Below, one piece after another: positions 1 through 11,796 of a stretch of DNA of 64,000 nucleotides. The translations under genes and the position numbers were made by a program. Origin of the DNA: Clarireedia homoeocarpa (lineage: Eukaryota > Ascomycota > Leotiomycetes > Helotiales > Rutstroemiaceae); assembly GCA_001465935.1 (NCBI GenBank), contig LNKV01000035.1, positions 186,001-250,000 of the forward strand, read 5' to 3'. The notes beneath the pieces were generated by a model. The model did not search any database and was not told the DNA's origin. It was given only the letters and a program-made list of their open reading frames with translations. Positions within the stretch are counted from its first letter, which is position 1. Each line of letters begins with the position of its first letter.

Positions 1-1971
1 GTCCGTCATCGTGGACCAGACTGGAGTGAGTCAGCTACGATAAAAGCACCAGCACTCGAGACCAAGACTGATTATTCTTAGGTGGAAACGTGATCGCCAA
101 CAACACCAGTAGGTTTTATTTTGGGCTTATCGGGGTGTTGGCTAATGGCTCGTAGTTCTTGCGCATGAGCGTCTGAGTATCGTCGGCGTCGGTAAGTGCC
201 CTTCCTAAAAGATATAGGCGGGGGTCTACAGAAGCTCACAGGATCACAGAGAGTGGAGCGCAGCCACTTACCAGCCAAGACGAGTCAATTGCGCTTGCAG
301 TCAACGGCGAAATCTACAACCATAGACTGATCCGAAAAGGACTCGAGACTCCATACCACTTCAAGACGCATTCCGACTGTGAAGTCATAATACCGTTGGT
401 GAGGACAGTCCAAGCAGATAAGAGAAGCACTTGCTAAATATGGCAGTATATGAGATATGATATCGATGCGCCCAAACATTTGGATGGAATGTTCTCTTTC
501 GTTCTATACGACAAGAACCAAGATCGCACGATTGCGGCACGCGACCCAATTGGAATTACCAGTTTTTACCAAGGATGGTCTAGCAAGACGCCAGGATCCG
601 TTTACTTTGCCTCTGAGTTGAAGTGCTTACATCCTGTTTGCGACAAAATTATTTCCTTCCCTCCAGGACACGTATATGACTCAAAAACCAACAAGACAAC
701 AAGATATTTCGAGCCGACATGGTGGGATCCTGCCAACGTGCCCTCTACACCTATCGACTACAAGCTCCTTCGAGAAACTCTCGAGAAGTCAGTCCGCAAG
801 CGCCTCATGGCCGAAGTTCCATACGGCGTTTTGTTGTCTGGAGGTCTTGATTCGAGTTTGGTAGCTGCTATTGCTCAAAGGGAAACACTGCGCCTAAAAG
901 CTGCTGCCCTAGCTCAAATCGAGAACGGAAGTGCAACACCGGATGAAGACGCAGGAGAAGGACTTGTTGGTATTGACGACGAGAACAAGCTTTCGACCTT
1001 GACATTCCTTCCTCAACTCAACTCGTTCTCTATCGGTCTACCCAACTCTCCAGACACCAAGGCCGCAAAAGAGGTTGCCAAATTCCTTGGAACTAAGCAT
1101 CACGACATGACCTTTACCATCGAGGATGGTTTGAACGCACTTTCCGATGTTATCTTCCACTTAGAAACATATGATGTTACTACTATTCGTGCCTCGACTC
1201 CTATGTTCCTTCTTTCGAGAAAAATCAAGGCTATGGGCATCAAGATGGTGCTCAGTGGGGAGGGAAGTGACGAAATCTTTGGAGGTTATCTCTACTTCCA
1301 CGCTGCCCCTGGCAAAAAGGCTCTTCATGAGGAGACTATCCGCAGAGTTAAGAACTTACATCTTTCGGATTGTTTGAGAGCTAACAAGTCGACATCTGCC
1401 TGGGGTTTGGAGGCCCGTGTTCCTTTCCTTGACAAAGAATTCTTGGAGGTTGCAATGAACATTGACCCGCAAGAGAAGATGATCACAAAAGACCGCTTGG
1501 AGAAATACATTCTCCGCAAGGCATTCGATACTTCAGATGAGCCCAACGAGAAGCCATATCTCCCAGAACATATCCTCTACAGACAAAAAGAACAGTTCAG
1601 TGATGGTGTCGGCTACGGATGGATAGATGCCCTGAAGGATACCGCTGAGCTTCATGTTACAGATGAGATGATGAAGAACCCCAAGCCAGAATGGGGTTCT
1701 GATATCCCAGATACCAAAGAGGCGTAAGTTCTTAAAGCAAGTTAAACCCTTCGGCGCGCTAACACAAGCGATAGATACTGGTACCGAACAATGTTTGATG
1801 AGCACTTCCCACCATACTGCGCCGAAACCGTTATGCGATGGACTCCAACTTGGTCGAAACAAACAGACCCAAGTGGAAGGTAAGAAACATCAGTGATCTA
1901 TTGAGAATTTCCATTATTGACGGTGATAAAGGGCCATTGCTATCCACAACCAAAAGTACGACGAGGAGTAA
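1..1971 (+). CDS. asn1: Asparagine synthetase (glutamine-hydrolysing), 5' partial
   Basis: Makes asparagine from aspartate, glutamine and ATP in the cytosol. The reading frame enters from the left edge in the class II glutamine amidotransferase domain (HRGPDWS at bases 7-27, split by the first intron). Splicing joins exons 1-25, 82-108, 156-191, 250-398, 447-1723, 1775-1879 and 1932-1971, all with GT...AG introns of 47-58 bp. NGEIYNHR follows in exon 4. The synthetase domain carries the ATP-binding P-loop SGGLDSS near 838-858 and SGEGSDEIFGG near 1254-1286. The C-terminus ends in a short last exon reading IHNQKYDEE. The initiator and catalytic Cys2 lie upstream of the window, so this is a boundary truncation, not a broken gene. 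The family call is very secure; the symbol is by analogy with yeast ASN1/ASN2. Confidence 0.96.
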
Positions 1972-2565
1972 ATTAGTAGTCTGCTGTTGATGCTATCAGG
2001 AATACTAGGAGAATTTGGCAATTGCTGTGAGAATACTTTGACCTTCCATCTTGGGCTACGTTTCGCGAATTGATGGCGTTAAATAGACGGATTAAAAAAT
2101 CCGCAGATAGATAGTTGATTCCCCCGAATTTCAAATCTCGTGCTAGAACTGGTGGGACAGCGGGTTAAGCCGTAGTGATACCCATTTGCGGGCATTTCGT
2201 AAGCCTTATGCTCCCTGTAGCTCGAGAAAACTCCATGAAAAAGGACAGCTGTAAATTTAGCAGAAGTGACATATCACCAATCGTATGAGTCCTCAAAGTA
2301 GACGGAAATTGTTCTGCTGGTAAAATGTCTTTTGTAAACCTACCAAATCTTGCGGCTGGCTGCGTCAGATTGTTGTCGCTTATGTGGAAGGCTTAACCAC
2401 CACGACCACTTAGCCAATCGCAGATGCACGTTCCCGCTCCGAATTCTGCCGCTCAAATTTTGAATTTCTTCAGGAACACCACTTTACAACCTCCATCGCA
2501 CTCACACAAATTCTTGTTTCCATCTCTACAGTCAACTCGATTTTTTCCAGTCAATTCTTCTCATC
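1972..2565. other. Intergenic region between asparagine synthetase and porin
   Basis: About 600 bp without a supported gene. It should hold the 3' UTR of the asparagine synthetase and the promoter and leader of the porin. The last 100 bp before the porin ATG are rich in C and T, as is common near fungal transcription starts. Confidence 0.6.
2414..2418 (+). promoter_or_regulatory. CCAAT box upstream of porin
   Basis: A CCAAT pentamer in the context TAGCCAATCG lies 148 bp before the porin start codon. It fits a site for the fungal HAP/CBF complex, which often serves respiratory genes. Five bases are weak evidence alone; position and target gene make it plausible. Confidence 0.35.
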
Positions 2566-3711
2566 ATGTCTGTCCCAGCTTTCACAGATATCGCCAAGGC
2601 GTCAAACGACGTAAGACCCCTCAGGTTGCATGTGTTTACAATGAGCCAAACGCTAATACTATCTCGAACCAGTTGCTCAACAAAGATTTCTACCACCTCA
2701 GCGCTGCCGCACTTGAGGTCAAGTCGAATACTCCCAACAACGTTGCATTCAAAGTTAACGGAAAGAGCTCTCACGATGGAGCTACAAGTGGTCTGGTACG
2801 AATAACATATCAGGGAGAATGCATTCTGAACACACACTGATGGGAAATTCCTACGCATAGTTGGAGGCCAAGTTCACAGACAAGCCAACCGGTATATTCT
2901 TCCAGAGTTTTATGTTACAAAGAGCTTCGCGCACTAGCCCCGTTAATTTTGCTGTCGTTGTAAAATCAGAATGTGCTCTCATACTAATGCAATACCGCCA
3001 TGCAGGCTTGACTCTCACCCAAACGTGGAACACCCTCAACGCTCTCGACACCAAGATTGAGATCAACGACTCCATCGCCAAAGGCCTCAAGGCCGAGGTC
3101 TTGGGTTCCTTCGCCCCTAACACCCAGAAGAAGGGTGCTAAGGTCAACTTGCACTTCAAGCAGCCAAACTTCCACGGCCGTGCCTTCTTCGATCTCCTTA
3201 AGGGCCCAACTGCCACTGTTGATGCTGTGATTGGACAAGATGGGTTCTTAGCTGGTGCCACTGCTGGCTATGATGTCCAAAAGGCTTCCATCACCAGCTA
3301 CTCTGCTGCCGTTGGATATGCTGCCCCCACCTACAGCGCTGCCATCACCGCTGCTAACAACTTGAGCGTTTTCTCTGCTTCATATTACCATAAGGTTAAC
3401 TCTCAAGTTGAGGCTGGTGCTAAGGCTACCTGGGACTCAAAGAGCAGCGGCAATGTTGGTCTCGAGGTTGCTAGCAAGTACAGACTCGACCCTCTCTCTT
3501 TCGCCAAGGTAAGAAGAAACCTATGTGTATGACTTTGGATTTACTGACCCAAAAACTATAGGTCAAGATCAATGACCGTGGTGTTGCCGCTGTTGCTTAC
3601 AACGTTGTTCTCCGACCTGGTGCTACCCTTGGTCTTGGTGCTTCTTTCGATACCCAAAAACTTGACCAAGCCACCCACAAGATCGGCACAAGCTTCACAT
3701 TCGAATCGTAG
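2566..3711 (+). CDS. POR1: Mitochondrial outer membrane porin (VDAC)
   Basis: Forms the 19-strand beta-barrel channel that carries metabolites across the mitochondrial outer membrane. Exons are 2566-2610, 2673-2795, 2861-2891, 3006-3508 and 3562-3711, giving 283 residues, the usual length for fungal porins. The protein starts MSVPAFTDIAKASND and has the conserved N-terminal helix, the motif TLTQTWNT, a GLK-type motif (KGLKAEV) and a C-terminal strand ending GTSFTFES. Every intron has GT and AG ends, and phases join cleanly. The early introns separate very small exons (45, 123 and 31 bp), a pattern common in fungal porin genes. It converges with the J-protein gene 180 bp away. Confidence 0.97.
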
Positions 3712-3891
3712 AGTGTTCATCGATTGAGTTCGTGGAGGGTCGAAGTACATTATTAGAATAGAGATGTTTCTGACAAAACTTCTGTGGCACAGCATTGCAT
3801 AGTGACTGGAAAGGGCTGTCTGTAATATAAAGATTCGAACATTATTCTGAAATGACAGATGATTCGTGTTCTATACCATGTACCTCTACTT

Positions 3892-4744
3892 TTATGTGAC
3901 GCTCTTCTTCTCTGGCCTCGATGCACTTGACATCTTGTCATAAATATATGATGGAATAGCCACCGACATGAGTACAATCCCCGAAACAAGGACGAAGTTC
4001 ATTAACGTACTCTTCGACTCATCAATCGGTATGAAGTGCTTATTCATACGGTTTTGTCTTCTCCTATCCTGATTCTGATGTGTCTTGGTATGTCCTTGCC
4101 TATCGAAATGCGGGATATCTTCAGGCGCGCTCCAAGGATACTGCCCCGTCCCCATGCCCCCTCCCATCTCTGTTTGCGGTGGCGCTTCGGCTCCTGGGGC
4201 TCCATTGTCCTGCGCAGCGCGCCTCTTTGCGCTGTGTTGGCCCCATCCTCCACTGCGATAGAAACTAGGTGGTGGTCCGCGAAATTGCGTCCGCCGTCGA
4301 CTCAAACCACTCGCAGGACGTCCGCCTGCCGGGCCACTTGACGAATAAGATCCCCGCGGGTAATGGTTATGATGACCAGGTCCATGTTGTGAATCATGGT
4401 TACCGTGCTCGCGATCGTAGGCTTGACGTTTTGCAGGTGTTCCTAGGACTGCCCATGCCTCTGAGATCTTGATGAAGCGCTCAGAGGCAGTAGGATCATC
4501 GGGGTTACGATCAGGGTGAGTCGCTTTGCTGTGCGTATAGAAAGCCCTGGGGAATTTAGTACAGCATCGATTAGGGGCAATATAAGGAGCAATACTTCTT
4601 TATTTCCGCTGGTGTAGCAGCTGGCGAAACTTGCAAAACTTCGTAATGGTTTTGAACCGCAGCTCTAAAGCAAGCACTGCTGTGAAAAAAGAGACGCTGG
4701 AAGCGCGGAACGACAAAAGGAGAGGGCTTTAGAGGAAGTGACAT
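3892..4744 (-). CDS. J-domain protein, probably mitochondrial and membrane-anchored
   Basis: Predicted Hsp70 co-chaperone. Two exons on the minus strand, 4744-4596 and 4546-3892, with a 49-bp intron, give 267 residues. Residues 1-30 look like a mitochondrial presequence: basic, hydroxylated, with LFFHSSACFRAA. The J domain spans about 33-95 with the HPD tripeptide at 60-62 and NHYEVLQVS before it. The middle is Gly/Pro/Arg-rich. One hydrophobic helix lies at about 231-251 (FVLVSGIVLMSVAIPSYIY), followed by a short basic tail. A presequence, an N-terminal J domain and a single C-terminal helix recall DNAJC30/DNAJC4-type proteins; that comparison is by architecture only. It lacks the zinc-finger and C-terminal domains of class I and II J proteins. 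Start chosen because it directly opens the presequence-like segment. Confidence 0.88.
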
Positions 4745-5072
4745 CCCTCATCCTTGAACTTCAAATATCAATTAACAAGGAAAGTTTGTACAATAGAGAA
4801 CCAGTTCCGTGTCTTCCGCTTCGCAATTAACTTTTGATGCACATTTCGCTGGTGACGGCATACACTCGAGCTTCTGCAGGGTGTGCCACATTTATGACTA
4901 AGCGATGCACCTTGCGAACCTAGTCGTGCTAGTCTTGGCGGCCCGCATTATTGGATTTTTGATCAAGGCAAGCTTTTGTTAGCTTTTGTGGATTGCGATT
5001 TACAAATTCGTTCGGAATTTCCTCGAAGTTTCTTCAATTATTGCTACTTATTGAATTGCATACTAAAACAAG
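4745..5072. promoter_or_regulatory. Bidirectional promoter between J protein and MetAP2
   Basis: A 328-bp gap separates two divergent start codons, so it must hold both promoters. No specific binding site could be assigned. Confidence 0.55.
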
Positions 5073-6653
5073 ATGGCGGCGGAGGTCTCGGATGCGCTGA
5101 AGAATTTGAAGGGTAGGTAGATATCGACCCCTCTAGTGGAGTGTCAGAACGATTTTGGAAGCCCTCCGACTAACTAAAATCATATAGTGAAAGATCCAAG
5201 TGCTGTTATAGAGTCTGCGGCTGAAGCTCAAGCGAATGGAAATGGAAAGGCCGAAGCAGAGGACTCTGACGACGAGGAAGAAGAGAAGGGAGCAGCAGGC
5301 GAAGGCGGGGAAGGCGGGGCAAAAAAGAAGAGAAAGCGCAAGAAGAAGTCGAAGAAGGCTGGAGGAGCTACACCAAAAGTACAATCATCACCGCCTCGAG
5401 TTCTACTCTCGAACCTGTTCCCCAGTGGTGAATATCCTGCTGGAGAAGAGGTCGAATACCGGGACGAAAATAACTATCGTACAACCAGCGAAGAGAAACG
5501 ACACTTGGATCGCATGAACAACGACTTCCTCCAGGAATACCGCCAAGCTGCAGAGGTTCATAGACAGGTCAGGCAATATGCTAAGGCGAATATTAAGCCC
5601 GGACAAAGCTTGACGGAGATTGCAGAGGGAATCGAGGATAGTGTTAGGGCTCTGACTGGGCACCCAGGGCTGGAAGAGGGTGATAATATCAGGGGAGGAG
5701 TCGCTTTCCCGACTGGTGTCAATTTGGATCATATTGCAGCGCATTACAGTCCAAATGCTGGAAATAAGATACTTTTGGCCCAGGATAATGTTATGAAGGT
5801 CGATTTCGGAGTTCATATCAATGGCAGAATCGTCGACAGTGCATTTACGATTGCGTTCGATCCGATGTACGATAACCTGCTGGAGGCAGTTAAGGAAGCC
5901 ACCAACACTGGAATTAGAGAAGCTGGTATTGATGCTAGAATGGGTGAGATTGGTGAACGAATTCAGGAAACCATGGAAAGTTATGAAGTTGAGATTAAAG
6001 GCCAAACATATCCAGTCAAAGCTATTCGAAATCTTAACGGCCACGATATTCAACAATGGAAAATCCATGGAGGAAAGAGTGTACCAATTGTGAAGAGCAA
6101 TGATCAGACCAAGATGGAGGAAGGCGAGGTCTTTGCTATTGAGACCTTTGGAAGTACTGGAAATGGATACGTTCGCGATGATGTGAGTCTTTGCGAAAAT
6201 TCTCAAATATCATAGAACTAACGGGATACAGTATGAGTGCTCGCATTATGCTAAGAGAGGAGATGCTCCAAATGTACCATTACGCATCGCATCCGCAAGC
6301 AAGCTCCTTAATGTCATTAATAAGAACTTTGGCACATTGCCATTCTGCAGGAGATATCTAGATAGATTAGGCCAGGAAAAGTACCTGCTAGGAGTAGGTT
6401 CACGCATGCTCTGGTTCCCTGGAAAGTACTGACAGTGACTAGTTGAATGCCCTCGTGTCCAGCGGTATCGTAGAGTCATACCCTCCTCTCGTGGACAAAA
6501 AAGGTTCATACACCGCGCAATTCGAACACGTGAGTTATTTCCCTTCTCTCATCTGTTGTCCTTTCTTCTTGCTTGCTTGCTAACTACCACACTTAGACCA
6601 TCGTTCTACGACCCAATGTCAAGGAGGTTATTAGCAGAGGTGATGACTATTAA
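5073..6653 (+). CDS. map2: Methionine aminopeptidase 2
   Basis: Removes the initiator methionine from nascent cytosolic proteins; a dinuclear-metal M24 peptidase and the class inhibited by fumagillin. Exons 5073-5112, 5188-6182, 6232-6393, 6443-6529 and 6597-6653 give 446 residues. The N-terminus has the type 2 hallmark: an acidic run (about 38-46) followed by a polylysine/arginine block (about 59-70), used for ribosome association. The five metal ligands are all visible: D219 (KVDFG), D230 (IVDSAF), H299 (NGHDI), E332 (FAIETFG) and E427 (QFEHT). The active-site histidine H199 sits in AAHYSPN. The first exon is only 40 bp. It converges with the formyltransferase gene. Confidence 0.97.
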
Positions 6654-7277
6654 ACCTTGCATAAATTGTCTCAGTCGGATAGGTTTTGTTGATGAGGAAC
6701 TTGCAAATGGGGGTATAGAGATTTGCGGCGTTTGGTGCGGGGTGCATTTTTATCTCTACTACTAAAAGTTCATGGTTGTATGTAGTTGGTAGGATATGTA
6801 GAAGGATTCTTAGGAACTGAACGATGTCTCTGATGTATCTGGATCCTTCTGTATTCATTAAATGAATATTTGAGTCTGTGCCACGCGTTTGGCTTATCTG
6901 TTGTCTTGCAGTCTAATGGTATGAGATGAGATGCACTAATTAGCACAAGATGTTATATATGAAGCTGGATAAGTGATGATTAATCATAATCATAACTTGA
7001 GAAGACGTGCAGATTGTGCCTATGAGGAGAGAATTGAGCTTGGGCTCATGATGATTATGATAAAGGTAGAAGCAAGAAGTGCTCGTTTCCCAGCTATTCT
7101 AGTGAAATTTTAACAAGACACATTTTTGTGTTCGCCAACCTTATCTGAGCCTCTACAGCCTTCTTGAAGTGTCCTACGAGCAATAATCCACCTTTCGAAA
7201 TGGGGCCATTCTCTAATATACCAGAAATTACTAACAGCTAACAAAAACCGCTGCCTTTATACACCATTTTTTATTCC
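6654..7277. other. Shared 3' region between convergent MetAP2 and Fmt1
   Basis: 624 bp between two stop codons. AT-rich, with no open frame resembling a gene. It should carry both 3' UTRs and polyadenylation signals. Confidence 0.6.
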
Positions 7278-8652
7278 TCATTGCAGCTTTTCCGAATTCC
7301 GATCTGGTAGCGCCCAAACAATATATCTATGATCTCCATGTTTATATCCAATGGTAGACATAACCTCCGTAGCTTTCTTGCATAGTTGACCTTCAACAAT
7401 GAGATCCCTAAACCGAAGTCCTTTGCCTGTTTCATCAGTCATGACGACAATGCCTGTTCCATCCTTAATATAAGGCGTGTACCGTAATTCAAGACCATTT
7501 GATGCCTTTGGTGGTAAGGAATCGATGTCTTTTAGAGCTGCAGTCAATCTGCCTTCCATCCGTCGGTCAACATGCTGAACCTCGAGATGGTTAAATATAA
7601 CCCTTTTCTTCAAGCTACCTGTCCACAGAAGGCTCCACAATCGTCCCAACGCTCGATATTGCCGATCAATATAGAGCGTCATTCCCCGCTCTGGATCGAT
7701 ATATTTATGCTTAGGCAGGATTTTGTGAGCATGTATAAGGCCGGATTCGGTTTGCGGCTGATGTGTCTTGGGAGGGTTCAAAAAGAGCCGATCTCTAATG
7801 CCCTCTACAAGTATCGTCGCTGCTGCTGGTGTGACAAAATCAAGAAGTTCTTGATATGTTACTGAGTCTGGTTGGGGGATTGGCAGCCCTGGACGTGGTG
7901 TTTGACGGAGGATAATGCCATGGTCAAAGGCGTGGGGATCTAACGTCTGTAGTGTAACCCCAGTGTACTTTTCTCCATGTAGAATAGTATGCTGTAGAGG
8001 GGCAGGGCCTCGGTACCTGCATACAATGTTTAGTTGCCAGAAAAGAAGATCAGATGGGCAGGACATACTGTGGTAGAAGAGATGGGTGCACATTCAGCCC
8101 TCCATATTTCGCACTTCCAAGAATGCGTGGTGGGATGAACAGGCCGAAGGATACTGCCACAATAAGATTGATAGAGCTGCCATTGGGCTTCGGGGGCTAG
8201 ATGTATACTTAGCACAAGAACCGAGTAGTTTCAGTACGCTACCCTGACCTCCCATCCTGTGAATGTATCTCTTTCATGTCTAGGCAGGTTTAACTCTTCG
8301 GCAACACTTTTTATTGGCGCTAAGGTGTGGGTGTTAGAGACGTATACAAACTTGGAATTGGACTACAATTACCATGACGGATGACTTTCAATGCTCTTTC
8401 AACTCGTTTACCGGGCCGATGGACAACGTCGATTGAAGCTATGGATTGTGGGCTGCGCAGGTGCTCCGCATGAAGAGCACGGAGGGACGTGCAACTGAAG
8501 TCGTCAGAGCCGCAGTACAGGATGCGCAAAGGTTCCGAAGCATCCTTGGTACTGTAGAGTCGGGATCGAGGAGGAGAAAGCACATGATTTGCTGATGCCC
8601 TCACAGAGGTGTTTCTGAGGAAGGCTACAGATGCCCTGATTCTGAAACCCAT
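7278..8652 (-). CDS. FMT1: Mitochondrial methionyl-tRNA formyltransferase
   Basis: Formylates the methionine on mitochondrial initiator tRNA with 10-formyl-tetrahydrofolate. Exons on the minus strand are 8652-8373, 8319-8243, 8196-8069 and 8016-7278, giving 407 residues. Residues 1-35 are a basic, serine-rich presequence ending near SRLYST. The Rossmann-like domain starts at LRILYCGSDDFS. Catalytic residues can be placed at N154 and H156 (GLNVHPSLLP) and D193 (FDHGIIL), with the same spacing as N106/H108/D144 of the bacterial enzyme. The C-terminal tRNA-binding domain follows. Exon 2 ending at 8243 and exon 3 starting at 8196 rest on a GTAGCG donor and a GCTAAG branch site; that junction is slightly less certain than the others. 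Confidence 0.93.
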
Positions 8653-9076
8653 GGCATTGATGTGCTCAGATGCTGCTTAGTTGCCCATTCAAGCAAATTG
8701 CATCTAGCCGCTATGGAAGTAGTAGTAGCGCTTGCACTGTTCCACTCACTTTGCTACGAAATCCGAATCGAAATTTCATGGCAAGTTTACGCGAACGTTC
8801 CACGTCTTTTTGCTGAATCAGCATACATTTTGCATGCATTAGTTATCAGATCGAGATCACAATGTGATACTTTAGACGAAACCAAGTCCTGTTGGGCCTA
8901 ACCACCAAAATTACATCATGATAAGCTCTATTAATTCCGCGTGGGCACTTGGCATTAACCTTAATCGGTTATAGGAAAATAACTTCAAGCGATTAACATA
9001 CGCAGTTTTATATGATTTGGTATTTCCTACTTACTTGATCTGTTTCTCTCCGTTCCAATCCTCACTAGAAAATGAG
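8653..9076. promoter_or_regulatory. Divergent promoter region between FMT1 and CCZ1
   Basis: 424 bp between divergent start codons. A pyrimidine stretch ending in TCCTCACTAG lies 12 bp before the CCZ1 ATG and could be a leader-intron acceptor or a transcription-start pyrimidine tract. In-frame ATG 9017 could extend CCZ1 by 20 residues, but the extension is not part of the recognisable longin start. Confidence 0.5.
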
Positions 9077-9125
9077 ATGTCGGAGCAACGTCAGAAGGTC
9101 GTTCCCGCACGATTGGGCTTCTTAG
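9072..9125 (+). promoter_or_regulatory. Overlapping upstream ORF at CCZ1 start
   Basis: An ATG five bases upstream of the CCZ1 ATG, in a different frame and with A at -3, opens 17 codons and stops inside CCZ1 at 9123-9125. If the leader begins upstream, scanning ribosomes meet it first, which would dampen CCZ1 translation. The geometry is seen in the sequence; the effect is inferred. Confidence 0.5.
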
Positions 9126-11796
9126 CCATCTACAATCCTTCCTTAGGAATCACAGATGAGGAACTGGAGAACCAAATCGTTTATTATTACCCGTCGCCAA
9201 AAAAGAATGGCCAGAAGAGAAAGACGTCTCTCGAGACCGAGGAGGAGCGCGCAATCGCGAAGCAGCAGAAGAACGAACAGTTGAGGCAGATTGGACTTGC
9301 GCAGGGCATGGTGGCATTCGGACGAAGCTTTGCAGATGGAAAATCCGTCGACACGGTTGAGACTGAGAAGTCGCGTATTATATTACATGAGTTGGAGTCG
9401 GGCTGGTGGATTTTGGCCGTTTGTACCTCTGTTTACCTGTTGTAATGTTATGCTAATAGAAACAGTCCGTCAGTCTTACGATATTACCCAGCACGACTAA
9501 AACTCCGGCTTCAAAGGGTAAGGATGCCGAAGAGCACGAAACTGTCGAATACTCTTCACGCGAGGTCAAACCAGCAATCTCCCTACTCGGTGACCTTCTC
9601 CGAGCTCATTCAAACTTCCTTCTTCATCACGCCTTTTCTCTTAGCGCTTTATTTGTCCGAACAAAACGATCGAAATTCGTCAGCATACTGGGCAAATTTT
9701 GGGACACATATATCTCAACCTGGAATGTACTTATGCATGGCAATCCAGCCAATGATCTATATGGCGGAATAAAAATTGCTGCCTGTGGTGAACTTGGAGT
9801 AGGAGTTGGCGAAGAAGACCGAGGTAGTGGTGAGCGGGAAGTTCTTGAGGGTATGATAGAACGAACGGATGGGCTGGTCGATATGATAGTATCCCAATTC
9901 GGCGATGATCGATCAAATCCAAATGACGAGACGAACAAGAGTTTTGCCGAGCAGAAGTCAAAACAGTCAGAACCCTGGCTTGGTTCCGGCAACGAACCTT
10001 CTGCGGAAGATGGAGCAATTTTTCTAGGCACTGGCGCATTATCTAGAAAGTCTCTTAGAGATTTGTCTCATTGGATGGAAGATATTTACCGATGGGGCCC
10101 ATATGCTTATGGAGTTACTGATAACCCCTCTTCAACACGTGCAGCAAAGGAAGGCAAAGGCAGGCCAAGATCAAAACCGCATCATTCTATGGAGCAGAAT
10201 GACCAAGCACCTGGCGATTCCAAAACTCATATTCGACCACCATCTAGCATCAGTACCGACGTCTCGACCACAGACCAAGATGTTTCTAGTCGCCCTTCAA
10301 GTATGAGTGCCAGTGAAGCCAACCGTTCTTTGAAGGGTGGAAGATATTCACCGAATACGTCTAGATTTAGTCAGCGGCGTCCAACAGCTCACCGAAATAA
10401 CCCTAGTCATACTAGTACTGAGAGCGAAAGTTCTAAAAGCAAGAAGTTTACCAGTTACTTGAAATTCGGTTATGGAACTCACTGGTCACTTGGCGGACCG
10501 TCAGCTAGAGATGATGGCCATGACCAACCTAAAATCACACAGTCTGGAGGCTCAACCCAGCAAGTTTCGGGAATTGATGCCTCTCCAGATGCCAACAAGA
10601 AAAGCGAATTTGTGCCCGAGTTTAATGACTCTGCGCCGCACTACTTAGTAGGGCTTATGGGCAATATCAATCTTGAGGAGGAGGAGGGTACAAACTCGCA
10701 TGCTGAGAGTGACGATGAAGGATATAATTCAAGACTGGTGTTACGGACTGTGACCGTAGAGCTAGAGCGTGAAGAAGACGCACGTCAAGAAAATGAGATC
10801 AGTATTGAGTATACTGAGAGCAACCGATCATCCTCGAGACTTGATGGTTCTCAACACACGGGAACGTCCAACATCTCGTTCGAAAGCCAGGATCGGAACA
10901 AGACAAAGAAACTTCGGGTTGTCGTATATGTCAACCGGCCATTCATGTTTGTACTCCTATTCGAACTCCAAGCTGGATCCCTAGCATTTCCGGGTCTCTA
11001 CAAGTCGCTACACAAACAGTTTTTGCCCTTACACAAACCTTTGCTCAATTCGACATCTTTTCGAGTTGCTAAGCCATCAATCTCACCAACCGACAACAAC
11101 AACAACATCACATCCCCAGTCTACGATCTCCTCTACGACCCCGTAACACTAACGCTCCACTCCACTATCCCACCAATCCCTGATCCTCACCAACTCGCTC
11201 ATCCCGATGAACTTCCTTGGTCCCGCATTGAAGCATTAAACACACACATGCAAATCCTCAACACGTACATTGCAACAACTACCGATCGCACCACTCTCGA
11301 ACGCACCTGCAAAACCAGTCGAGGCTACTGGATTCTCTGGACACGCATTCCATCACCAACCCCTCCACCATCCGATGACTTACCTACACCCCAAGCTAGT
11401 CCCTCTCCTCATCCTCCTAAAATACCAACGCTCATCCCCGAAGAATCAGCCGAAAGCCAAACCTCCCATTCCCTTATGCTACCATCCGCAAATCCCGTCC
11501 GTGCTAAATCAAAGACCGAAGACTCAAAAGTAAGTACCATCAAATCAAGTATGCGCAGTGGACCGGCACATCCATTTTTGGACGCTACGGGAGCGGAGAG
11601 GGGTGATGATGGGTGGATGAGGGATAAGGAGATCTTTTTGGTGAGGAGGGCTAGTGATTGGGTTGGGGCGAGGGGGGTGGTGGGTAGATTTAGTGGTGGG
11701 GTCGCCGGGGGAGGAGGGGGAGAGGGATGGAGTGCGGCGGGGTTGGGGATGGATACTAAGAGATATATTGAGGGGTTGTTGAGTTTGAATCGGTAG
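9077..11796 (+). CDS. CCZ1: Vacuolar fusion protein Ccz1
   Basis: Subunit of the Mon1-Ccz1 exchange factor that activates Rab7/Ypt7 on late endosomes and vacuoles. Exons 9077-9418 and 9466-11796 give 890 residues; the 47-bp intron ends AACAG with TGCTAAT as branch site. The first longin domain opens with ARLGFLAIYNPSLG, typical of the Ccz1/Intu family. A long hydrophilic, Ser/Asn-rich insert covers about residues 265-560. The core returns with KKLRVVVYVNRPFMFVLLFE. The C-terminus ends DTKRYIEGLLSLNR, a conserved tail. The GGGGGEG run near the end is low-complexity. Alternative start at 9017 is possible. Family call is strong from both ends of the protein. Confidence 0.93.
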
